5,575 nucleotides of DNA from Flavobacteriales bacterium UBA5871 (GTDB taxonomy: Bacteria; Bacteroidota; Bacteroidia; Flavobacteriales_D; Crocinitomicaceae), in assembly GCA_002432085.1 (NCBI GenBank), contig DJFN01000009.1, positions 166-5,740 on the forward strand, given 5' to 3'. The notes beneath the pieces were generated by a model. The model ran no database searches, was not told the origin of the DNA, and saw only the letters and a list, made by a program, of their open reading frames with translations. Made by a program: the position numbers and the translations under genes. How positions within the stretch are numbered: position 1 is the first letter of the stretch; each line of letters begins with the position of its first letter. Positions 1 to 4,786 of the stretch are shown in pieces.

Positions 1-9
1 TAAAAACGA

Positions 10-1230
10 ATGAAGTGCTCTCTCCGCGGCCTTGCTGCCACCCTGCTGATCGGTTTTTCCCTGTCGGCGCAGCAGCTTCCGCTTAAAACAGGAACGTATT
101 CCGCTCAATTACAGCTGAATCAGGCGACCTCTTTGCCTGTCCGGTTAACTGTCGAGGAGAAGGACAAACAGCGCCTGCTGGTGATTCACAATGCCGAAGA
201 ACGCATCGAGCTGAAAGTCAGCAAGCGCGAAGGCGATACGCTCATCGTTCCCTTCCCGAATTTCGATTCCGAGCTGCGTTTCGTAACACGCAAAAAACGC
301 TTCATCAAAGGATTTTGGGTCAATTACAACAAAACCGGGAATTACCGCATTCCGTTCGAAGCGGCCATGATAAAAAATCCGGAAGCCATCACCGCCCTAC
401 CGGATGCCAATCTTTCGGGCAACTGGGAAACGTGGTTCAGCCCGGGAACAGACGACCAGGAACCCGCCGTGGGAATTTTTCACCAGGACGGCAGCCGACT
501 CACCGGAACATTTTTAACCGAAACCGGCGACTACCGTTTCCTCGAAGGAATCGTGGAGAAAAGCTCGTTTTACCTTTCCTGCTTCGACGGCTCACACGCC
601 TTCCTGATCACAGGATCGATCTCCGGATCGGCTCTGCAAGGCACTTTTTTCAGCGGAAAACATTACCAGACGAACTGGGTTTCGAGTCGCAACGACGCCT
701 TTCAGCTGCACGATCCCGATTCGCTCACACAGCTGAAGACCGATAACAGCCGCATCAGCTTTACACTCAAAGACATCGAAGGCAACAACTATTCTTTCCC
801 GAATCCGGACGTTTTCAATAAAGTCGTGATCATCCAGATCATGGGAACGTGGTGCCCGAACTGCCTCGACGAAACGAAGTATTATAAGGAGCTCTATGAG
901 CGCTACCACGACAAAGGACTTGAAATCATTTCCATCGGTTACGAAGCAGCCGAAACGTTCGAAGAACAAGCCGCCAAGATCCTGCGACTCAAAAACCGGC
1001 ACGACCTGGCGTTCAAATTCCTCGTCGGTGGAAAAGCCAATAAAACGCTGGCTTCCGAACAATTCGCCATGCTCAACGAAGTGATCTCTTTCCCCACCAC
1101 GATCTTCATCGGAAAAGACGGCCTTGTAAAACGCATCCACACCGGCTTCAACGGACCGGGCACCGGAGCTTACTACACGGAATACGTGGAAAAGACCAAT
1201 GCGTTGATCGAATCTTTACTGGTGGAGTGA
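10..1230 (+). CDS. Secreted TlpA-like thioredoxin-fold protein with N-terminal beta-rich domain
   Basis: The 406-residue protein probably acts outside the cytoplasm as a thiol-disulfide oxidoreductase. A signal peptide is visible: basic start (MKCSLR), hydrophobic stretch to about residue 18, and a likely cleavage after LSA at residue 20. Residues 25-235 have a beta-strand-rich pattern (GNWETWF at 137-143, a run of LTGTF/LQGTFF strands) of unassigned function, as often precedes the thioredoxin domain in Bacteroidota TlpA-like proteins. Residues 247-405 are the thioredoxin fold: WCPNC at 281-285 gives the CxxC pair C282 and C285, and FPTT at 361-364 carries the expected cis-proline P362. The start is the ATG after an A-rich leader (TAAAAACGA); only 9 bases precede it, so its promoter and any upstream partner lie outside the window. 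It converges on the M28 peptidase gene. Its substrate is unknown. The fold assignment is firm; reductase versus other thiol activity is inferred. Confidence 0.88.
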   Translation: MKCSLRGLAATLLIGFSLSAQQLPLKTGTYSAQLQLNQATSLPVRLTVEEKDKQRLLVIHNAEERIELKVSKREGDTLIVPFPNFDSELRFVTRKKRFIKGFWVNYNKTGNYRIPFEAAMIKNPEAITALPDANLSGNWETWFSPGTDDQEPAVGIFHQDGSRLTGTFLTETGDYRFLEGIVEKSSFYLSCFDGSHAFLITGSISGSALQGTFFSGKHYQTNWVSSRNDAFQLHDPDSLTQLKTDNSRISFTLKDIEGNNYSFPNPDVFNKVVIIQIMGTWCPNCLDETKYYKELYERYHDKGLEIISIGYEAAETFEEQAAKILRLKNRHDLAFKFLVGGKANKTLASEQFAMLNEVISFPTTIFIGKDGLVKRIHTGFNGPGTGAYYTEYVEKTNALIESLLVE

Positions 1231-1247
1231 CTTCCACGGAACTCCAC
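1222..1247 (+). terminator. Weak hairpin over the stop codon of the thioredoxin-fold gene
   Basis: GTGGAGT (1222-1228) and ACTCCAC (1241-1247) form a perfect 7-base inverted repeat with a 12-base loop, overlapping the TGA stop at 1228-1230. An alternative pairing is GTGGA with TCCAC at 1233-1237. No T-run follows, so this is not a classical intrinsic terminator. It is the only hairpin of note in the 81-base convergent gap, where some transcript-end structure would be expected. Confidence 0.25.
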
Positions 1248-1311
1248 GCTCACACCCAAACTCACACTGAAAGCAGACTGAGACACCGGCGACTGAAGAC
1301 GGGTCGACTAA

Positions 1312-2769
1312 TCAATAGTCCGGTCTCGGACGTTCCGTCTCATTTGCCAGCAACCATGCCGTTGCAAACACCAGACGCGCAACACGCTCGACTTTGGAAA
1401 AAATGATCTTCTCGATATCATCCGTCGCCTGGTGGTAATCTTCGTGAATGCCGCTGAAGTAAAAGATGCTTGGAATGCCGTTTTTCGCAAAATTATAATG
1501 ATCTGAGCGGTAATAGAACTGATTTGGATCGCTCAGGCTGTTGAATTTGTAATCGAGCAATAGCTGCGTATACGTCTTATTCGCGTTCTCATTGGTGTTA
1601 TGCAGATCGGTGCTGATCATGTTCGAGCCAATGATATAAATGTAGTCGCTGCTGTTTTCGTGGGCGATATCGTTCCGGCCGATCATGTCGATGTTCAGGT
1701 CGGCGATCGTATTTTCCAGCGGAATCACCGGATGGCTCACATAATAGGATGAACCCAACAGTCCTTTTTCTTCACCCGAAACGGTCATGATCAGAATGGA
1801 CCTGCGCGGACCGTTTCCTTCACGACGCGCTTTCATAAATGCTTCGGCAATTTCCAGCAAAGCCACCGTCCCGGTTCCGTCGTCGTCGGCGCCATTGAAT
1901 ACCACGCCGTTATCGATTCCAATATGGTCGTAGTGCGCCGTGATCACCACGATCTCTTTCGCCAGAATAGGATCGCTTCCCGGAATGTAGCCCAGTACGT
2001 TGGAGCTCGTCAGCACCTGCTCGTCTTTGTTGATCCAGCCGGTAAACGTGTTGACAACCGTCGCTTTCTTTTTGATTTTCTTTTTCCCGTTGCCCTGCAG
2101 ATAGCGGAACGGCTTTTTCAGCGCTCCGTCCAGAGCTCCTGCACGGATCACGAAGATCGGCTGTTCTGCCACAGGAGTATCGGTTTTGAGACGCATCGCT
2201 TTCGAAGTCGCGTAATGTTCCAGGTACTCGTATAAGGTCTCATAGTTCGGCGTTACCAGGATAATCGCTTTCGCTTTCTTCCCGATCCGGCGCAGCATGT
2301 CCAGTTCTGCGCGGATGTCCATGCCGGCGATCGGATGGATCAGTACACCGTTTTCGATCCCGAATCGTTCGTAATCTTCCAACGTATGAATTTCCAGGTT
2401 GTCGAACGAAGCCTGCTGCTTGGCACCGAAGTAAACGAAATCAGTTTTGAACGCCAGCGATTTCCCGCCGAATTTCAGCTCACCACCCGGCGTAGTTTCC
2501 ACAACGTCGAAAAACTGTTCGTAACCACTCATGCCCGGCGCTTTCGAACAACCGTCTTCCTTAAACGATTGCTGAATATAAGCCGCTGCCAGCTGCTGAC
2601 CTTTTTTGCCCGTTTCCCGACCTTCGTATTCGTCGCTGGCCAGCACGGTCAGATGCTTCCGCAGATCGGCCGTATCGATATAGGCACTGTACTGCGCAAT
2701 GAGGTCTTTTTTCTGTGCCGAAACGCCCGTAGCAATCAGCAACGCCGCAGCGAGTAGTTTTTTGGACAT
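1312..2769 (-). CDS. Secreted M28-family zinc metallopeptidase (aminopeptidase-like)
   Basis: The 485-residue protein is predicted to remove amino acids or short peptides from peptide substrates outside the cytoplasm, using two zinc ions. Residues 1-19 form a signal peptide (MSKKLL, hydrophobic core, GVSA then Q). The M28 catalytic domain covers roughly 255-475 and keeps the full metal-ligand set in order: H279 (AHYDH), D296 (GADDDGTG), the E333-E334 pair (SGEEKGLLGS), D361 (NIDMIG) and H424 (RSDHYNF). E333 would be the general base and the others the ligands, by analogy with M28 aminopeptidases. The insert at about 85-240 separates an N-terminal segment (LASDEYEGRETG at 43-54, typical of the family) from the catalytic core and may be a degenerate protease-associated (PA) domain. 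The ATG at 2769 is fixed by the signal peptide. It lies 88 bases downstream of rpiB on the same strand; no clear promoter is seen in the gap, so co-transcription is possible. Exact substrate unknown. Confidence 0.92.
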   Translation of the reverse strand: MSKKLLAAALLIATGVSAQKKDLIAQYSAYIDTADLRKHLTVLASDEYEGRETGKKGQQLAAAYIQQSFKEDGCSKAPGMSGYEQFFDVVETTPGGELKFGGKSLAFKTDFVYFGAKQQASFDNLEIHTLEDYERFGIENGVLIHPIAGMDIRAELDMLRRIGKKAKAIILVTPNYETLYEYLEHYATSKAMRLKTDTPVAEQPIFVIRAGALDGALKKPFRYLQGNGKKKIKKKATVVNTFTGWINKDEQVLTSSNVLGYIPGSDPILAKEIVVITAHYDHIGIDNGVVFNGADDDGTGTVALLEIAEAFMKARREGNGPRRSILIMTVSGEEKGLLGSSYYVSHPVIPLENTIADLNIDMIGRNDIAHENSSDYIYIIGSNMISTDLHNTNENANKTYTQLLLDYKFNSLSDPNQFYYRSDHYNFAKNGIPSIFYFSGIHEDYHQATDDIEKIIFSKVERVARLVFATAWLLANETERPRPDY

Positions 2770-2790
2770 ATATATAAGGAATGAATCCCG

Positions 2791-2827
2791 GTCTCCCCCT
2801 TTGGAGGGGATGAAGGGTGAGGATTTA
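2791..2827. repeat. Intergenic CCTCCAAAGG-type hairpin repeat, copy A
   Basis: Read on the minus strand this stretch runs AAATCCTC, then CCCTTCA, then CCCCTCCAAAGGGGGA. The last part is a G+C-rich hairpin; on the plus strand TCCCC (2794-2798) pairs with GGGGA (2806-2810). The same three blocks (AAATCCTC, CCTTCA, CCCTCCAAAGG) recur in the same order near the right end of the window. Short elements of this look are scattered between genes in many Bacteroidota genomes, from general familiarity rather than a search. It sits between rpiB and the M28 gene and might act as a transcript-end or processing hairpin for rpiB. Confidence 0.5.
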
Positions 2828-2857
2828 GCATTAGCCTTTATCGAAGGCCGTTACGAA

Positions 2858-3298
2858 TTAACAGTCAACCGGTATTTTCTCAATCCGTCGCTGGTGACGC
2901 CCGCCTTCGAAAGCCGTTCCGAAAAACGCCGTAACCATTTCCATCGCCTGTTCTTCGGTAATGAAACGCGCCGGCAGTGTGAGGATATTCGCATCGTTGT
3001 GCTCGCGCGCCAGAACCGCAATTTCTCTGTTCCAGCAAAGCGCACCGCGAACGCCCTGGTGTTTATTTACCGTCATGTTGATGCCGTTGCCGCTCCCGCA
3101 GATAACGATACCGAGTGTTCCGGGATGATTTTCAACGTGTGTGGCTACCGGGTGACCGAAATCGGCGTAGTCGATGCTGTCTTCCGAATAACAACCGTAA
3201 TCGTGCGGTTCGTAACCAAGCGATTTGAGGTGTTCAATGACTGCAGCTTTCAACTGGAAACCGGCGTGATCCGCCCCGATAGGAATCGTTTTCGACAT
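2858..3298 (-). CDS. rpiB: Ribose-5-phosphate isomerase B
   Basis: This 146-residue cytoplasmic enzyme interconverts ribulose 5-phosphate and ribose 5-phosphate in the non-oxidative pentose phosphate pathway. The length is normal for the RpiB/LacA/LacB family. Key features are GADHAG at 8-13 (D10 and H11 in the substrate site), CGSGNG at 67-72 with catalytic Cys67, NREIAVLAREHNDAN at 90-104 with H100 as the likely ring-opening residue, and GGRHQRRI at 132-139 for phosphate contacts. Cys67 places it in the cysteine-using E. coli-like group rather than the glutamate-using group. I chose the ATG at 3298: an in-frame TTG at 3319 would add seven residues (start, then KEKRQN) that do not belong to the family and would overlap the -7 element. 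It is transcribed away from the candidate origin, and a DnaA-box-like sequence lies inside its promoter. The M28 gene follows 88 bases downstream. Allose-6-phosphate isomerase is a related possibility but less likely without other allose genes. Confidence 0.95.
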   Translation of the reverse strand: MSKTIPIGADHAGFQLKAAVIEHLKSLGYEPHDYGCYSEDSIDYADFGHPVATHVENHPGTLGIVICGSGNGINMTVNKHQGVRGALCWNREIAVLAREHNDANILTLPARFITEEQAMEMVTAFFGTAFEGGRHQRRIEKIPVDC

Positions 3299-3316
3299 GT
3301 TCTGACGTTTTTCTTT

Positions 3317-3347
3317 CAAAGGTATCGCTTATCAACAAAACCACCAA
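3317..3347 (-). promoter_or_regulatory. Bacteroidota-type promoter for rpiB
   Basis: On the minus strand TACCTTTG (3324 down to 3317) matches the Bacteroidota -7 consensus TAnnTTTG exactly. A TTG at 3347-3345 lies 20 bases upstream, the spacing expected for the -33 element. Transcription would start near 3310, about a dozen bases before the rpiB ATG. The spacer contains a DnaA-box-like TTATCAACA at 3329-3337, which suggests that DnaA could modulate this promoter. Confidence 0.65.
3329..3337 (+). promoter_or_regulatory. DnaA-box-like site (TTATCAACA)
   Basis: One mismatch to TTATCCACA, at position 6. It lies within the 20-base spacer between the -33 and -7 elements of the rpiB promoter. The identical 9-mer occurs in the opposite orientation at 3683-3691, near the other end of the box cluster. 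Confidence 0.55.
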
Positions 3348-3348
3348 G

Positions 3349-3357
3349 ATATGCACA
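3349..3357 (+). promoter_or_regulatory. Weak DnaA-box-like site (ATATGCACA)
   Basis: It differs from the relaxed consensus TTATNCACA only at the first base. It sits directly upstream of the -33 element of the rpiB promoter, 11 bases from the TTATCAACA site. Alone it would be unremarkable; the surrounding cluster makes it worth listing. Confidence 0.3.
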
Positions 3358-3413
3358 TCACTTCCGGGAGCTCCGGCTCAATCGCTTGAAAATCAGGAGT
3401 ACCATATGAACAG

Positions 3414-3422
3414 TTATCCACG
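3414..3422 (+). promoter_or_regulatory. DnaA-box-like site (TTATCCACG)
   Basis: It matches TTATCCACA at eight of nine positions, with a change at the last base. Its 3' end (3420-3422) overlaps the left arm of the 8-base inverted repeat ACGCTTAT / ATAAGCGT, so a protein on the box and a hairpin here would exclude each other. Confidence 0.55.
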
Positions 3423-3458
3423 CTTATATTCCATTGATTGTCAATAAGCGTTGACAAT
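3420..3458. repeat. Two overlapping 8-base inverted repeats
   Basis: ACGCTTAT (3420-3427) is the reverse complement of ATAAGCGT (3444-3451). ATTGTCAA (3437-3444) is the reverse complement of TTGACAAT (3451-3458), with a 6-base loop. The repeats share bases 3444 and 3451, so only one can form at a time. The motif CGCTTAT also occurs at 3326-3332. The function is unknown; being inside the candidate origin, they could be protein-binding sites. Confidence 0.55.
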
Positions 3459-3552
3459 TACTCATAACAAAAGCTTGCGAAATCCGGTATTCCGTTATAT
3501 ATGTCTTAATTATTGGATTGACCATGGAAAGTTTACGTTTTTTTCCGGCGAC

Positions 3553-3561
3553 TTTCCCACA
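3553..3561 (+). promoter_or_regulatory. Weak DnaA-box-like site (TTTCCCACA)
   Basis: Two mismatches to TTATCCACA. It is followed by GGTTTTT, a context often seen after DnaA boxes in other origins. This is a low-affinity candidate only. Confidence 0.3.
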
Positions 3562-3585
3562 GGTTTTTAAGATTTGTTAACGTAG

Positions 3586-3597
3586 TCGGTCGGTCGG
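3586..3597. repeat. Triple TCGG direct repeat next to the perfect DnaA box
   Basis: TCGGTCGGTCGG is three tandem copies of TCGG, followed by TTTT that runs into the perfect DnaA box at 3601. It is a short G-rich island in otherwise A+T-rich sequence. Its placement beside the strongest box pair suggests a structural part of the origin rather than chance, but this is inferred. Confidence 0.5.
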
Positions 3598-3600
3598 TTT

Positions 3601-3609
3601 TTATCCACA
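3601..3609 (+). promoter_or_regulatory. Perfect DnaA box
   Basis: TTATCCACA is the exact high-affinity consensus. It faces a second perfect box on the opposite strand, with 20 bases between the two. Confidence 0.8.
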
Positions 3610-3629
3610 TAACACGCAATTAACACAAC

Positions 3630-3638
3630 TGTGGATAA
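3630..3638 (-). promoter_or_regulatory. Perfect DnaA box, opposite strand
   Basis: TGTGGATAA on the plus strand reads TTATCCACA on the minus strand. With the box at 3601-3609 it forms a convergent pair in which the outer ends are mirror images, 38 bases in total. Confidence 0.8.
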
Positions 3639-3682
3639 CCGGTTAATCTGTCTTTAAATCAGGCTTATTCTGCCGGCATTTG

Positions 3683-3691
3683 TGTTGATAA
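3683..3691 (-). promoter_or_regulatory. DnaA-box-like site (TTATCAACA), opposite strand
   Basis: TGTTGATAA on the plus strand reads TTATCAACA on the minus strand, one mismatch to consensus and identical to the site in the rpiB promoter. Confidence 0.55.
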
Positions 3692-3749
3692 GTAGGTCCC
3701 GAAATGCGATAACTCGTTTGTCAAAAGATTTTACCGGATTGTTCTACAG

Positions 3750-3758
3750 CTATTCACA
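3750..3758 (+). promoter_or_regulatory. Weak DnaA-box-like site beside the A+T tract (CTATTCACA)
   Basis: It matches the relaxed consensus TTATNCACA except at the first base. It lies three bases before the A+T-rich tract that begins at 3762, the usual place for the box that directs opening. Confidence 0.4.
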
Positions 3759-3761
3759 GCC

Positions 3762-3813
3762 TTAATAGTAATAGTAAAAATTTTTAAAATTTATTTCTTT
3801 ATTATTTTTTATT
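3762..3813. other. A+T-rich tract, candidate DNA unwinding element
   Basis: Of 52 bases only two G and one C are present. It includes TAGTAATAGTAA at 3766-3777, which resembles DnaA-trio repeats, and the self-complementary AAAAATTTTT at 3776-3785, followed by long T runs. It lies at the right edge of the DnaA-box cluster, as expected for the segment melted at initiation. The trio-like repeats are in the opposite orientation to the known arrangement relative to the nearest box, so that reading is tentative. Confidence 0.6.
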
Positions 3814-3840
3814 GAGGATGAAGGCGAAAGCAACTGATCC

Positions 3841-3871
3841 TTGCGAAAATGAAAAGCAGGTTGTACTTTAG
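3841..3871 (+). promoter_or_regulatory. Possible upstream promoter for the response regulator
   Basis: TTG (3841-3843), a 20-base spacer, then TACTTTAG (3864-3871), one mismatch from TAnnTTTG. The spacing is ideal but the -7 element is imperfect. Transcripts from here would carry the inverted repeat at 3907-3931 in a leader of about 78 bases. The rest of 3815-3899 shows nothing else that I recognise. Confidence 0.3.
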
Positions 3872-3900
3872 TTCGGTGAGAGAGCACTATGCACTGAAAT

Positions 3901-3936
3901 TTGACAGTAGGAAACAGCGTTTTTTTCCTACCTTTG
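3901..3936 (+). promoter_or_regulatory. Bacteroidota-type promoter for the response regulator
   Basis: TACCTTTG at 3929-3936 matches the -7 consensus TAnnTTTG exactly and is identical to the rpiB -7 element. TTG at 3901-3903 (within TTGACA) could be the -33 element, but the 25-base gap from TTG is longer than usual. Transcription would start near 3943, about 13 bases before the ATG. The right arm of an 8-base inverted repeat overlaps the first three bases of the -7 element. Confidence 0.5.
3907..3931. repeat. Inverted repeat over the response-regulator promoter
   Basis: GTAGGAAA (3907-3914) and TTTCCTAC (3924-3931) are perfect reverse complements with a 9-base loop. The right arm runs into the -7 element and the left arm follows the possible -33. 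Such a site could bind a dimeric repressor, or fold as RNA if transcription begins upstream. Confidence 0.5.
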
Positions 3937-3955
3937 ATGAACGAAAGCGTACCCT

Positions 3956-4717
3956 ATGATAAAGGCCAATGTATTGGTTGTCGAAGACGAATTCATCGTT
4001 TCAAAAGATATTCAATCGAGCTTGAAAAAGCTCGGCTACAATGTCATAGGTGCGGCTCCTTCCGGTGAAAAAGCACTGGAAATTCTGGCAGTTGAGCAAC
4101 CCGATATCGTTTTGATGGACATCATGCTGAAAGGCGAAATGAATGGTATTCAGACTGCTGAGATCGTTCGTTCGGATTATGCCATTCCGGTGATCTATCT
4201 CACCGCTTATGCCGACGAAGCAACGCTTTCCAAAGCTAAAGTCACAGAGCCGTATGGCTACATCCTGAAGCCGTTCAAGGAAATCGATCTGCACACGTCG
4301 ATCGAGATGGCGCTTTACAAGCACAAGAAAGAACAGGAAGTGGAACGCGAGCGCGATATGCTCTATTCCCTGGTCGAAAACAAGGAACGTGAGACTCAGC
4401 ACGATTTCATCTTCGTAAAGTCCAACAGCAAGCTCGTAAAGCTCAATATGAGCGATATTTTCTTCATCGAAGCGCTGAAGGATTACGTGGTGATCAATAC
4501 CAACGATACACGTTACACGATCCATTCAACGATGAAAGACATCGAGTCGAAGCTGGGTGCCGAACAATTCATTCGCGTACACCGTTCGTTTATCGTTCGC
4601 ATGGACAAGATCTCCTCGATCGACTTCCCGAATCTGCAGCTGGAGAACGATCGTAAGCTCATTCCGATAGGTGGTTCGTACCGCGACGAGCTGACCAATC
4701 GCATCAAAATGCTGTAA
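3956..4717 (+). CDS. LytTR-family response regulator (CheY-like receiver plus LytTR DNA-binding domain)
   Basis: This 253-residue cytoplasmic transcription regulator should be switched on by phosphorylation from a histidine kinase. The receiver domain covers about residues 4-122: E10 and D11 of the acidic pocket, phospho-acceptor D55 in LMDI, switch threonine T83 in YLTAY, and K105 in LKPF. A charged, helix-prone linker (about 112-148, many K and E) follows and may form a coiled coil between protomers. The LytTR domain at about 149-253 begins DFIFVKSNSKLVKLN and keeps the family signatures IFFIEALKDYVVI and FIRVHRSFIV. The ATG at 3956 fits the receiver start and lies about 20 bases after a TACCTTTG element. 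No kinase gene is in the window, so its partner is unknown. The next gene, an L,D-transpeptidase-like protein, is 69 bases downstream on the same strand and may be co-transcribed, which would fit LytTR regulators known to control envelope functions. No family defect is seen. Confidence 0.94.
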   Translation: MIKANVLVVEDEFIVSKDIQSSLKKLGYNVIGAAPSGEKALEILAVEQPDIVLMDIMLKGEMNGIQTAEIVRSDYAIPVIYLTAYADEATLSKAKVTEPYGYILKPFKEIDLHTSIEMALYKHKKEQEVERERDMLYSLVENKERETQHDFIFVKSNSKLVKLNMSDIFFIEALKDYVVINTNDTRYTIHSTMKDIESKLGAEQFIRVHRSFIVRMDKISSIDFPNLQLENDRKLIPIGGSYRDELTNRIKML

Positions 4718-4719
4718 CT

Positions 4720-4784
4720 AATTATCAATTATACAATTATCAGTTATTAAGCCTTGATAATTGTGCAATTGCTCATTGATAATT
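4720..4784. repeat. Nested inverted repeats filling the regulator-transpeptidase gap
   Basis: AATTATCAAT (4720-4729) pairs with ATTGATAATT (4775-4784), and inside it ACAATTATCA (4733-4742) pairs with TGATAATTGT (4755-4764), leaving a 12-base loop. GCAATTGC (4765-4772) is a separate 8-base palindrome. The hairpin begins two bases after the regulator stop codon and ends two bases before the transpeptidase ATG. It could slow or end transcription after the regulator, or mask the translation start of the next gene. AATTATCA-type repeats are familiar in A+T-rich Bacteroidota spacers. Confidence 0.6.
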
Positions 4785-4786
4785 CC

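Larger units (their letters stand above)
3325..3815. other. oriC: Candidate chromosomal replication origin (oriC)
   Basis: This non-coding stretch lies between divergently transcribed genes and is dense in DnaA-box-like sequences. Two are perfect (TTATCCACA at 3601-3609 on +, and at 3630-3638 on -). Three differ at one position (3329-3337 +, 3414-3422 +, 3683-3691 -). Three are weaker (3349-3357, 3553-3561, 3750-3758, all +). Past the last box is a 52-base tract with only three G/C bases (3762-3813), a plausible unwinding element. A triple TCGG repeat abuts the first perfect box, and overlapping inverted repeats occupy 3420-3458. No sizeable ORF of coding character is present. Genes on both sides point away from it, co-directional with forks leaving a bidirectional origin. 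dnaA is not in the window, but dnaA is not next to oriC in many bacteria. The boundaries are approximate. A DnaA-regulated promoter region without origin function is the main alternative. Confidence 0.75.

Noticed and set aside
592..1140. Minus-strand open frame of 182 codons inside the thioredoxin-fold gene
   Set aside because: It lies wholly opposite a gene with a signal peptide and WCPNC motif and shows no recognisable protein features.
1306..1320. GACTA / TAGTC inverted repeat as a terminator for the M28 gene
   Set aside because: Only five base pairs with no T-run, partly within the coding end; too weak to call.
3299..3319. Extended rpiB start at an in-frame TTG (3319)
   Set aside because: The extra residues are not family-like and the TTG overlaps the -7 element, so the ATG at 3298 is preferred.
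2699..3409. Plus-strand open frame of 236 codons across the M28 start and rpiB
   Set aside because: It is antisense to two well-supported genes, has no family motif, and spans the repeat in their gap. It is a by-product of the coding bias on the other strand.
3586..3597. TCGG triple repeat as a CRISPR or iteron array
   Set aside because: Units of four bases without spacers are not CRISPR, and three copies are too few and too short for plasmid iterons; no Rep protein is encoded nearby.
4001..4525. Minus-strand open frame of 174 codons inside the response regulator
   Set aside because: It is antisense to conserved receiver and LytTR sequence and has no motif of its own.
4754..4786. Extended transpeptidase start at an in-frame TTG (4754)
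   Set aside because: The 11 extra residues come from the inverted-repeat spacer and would precede an otherwise normal signal peptide.
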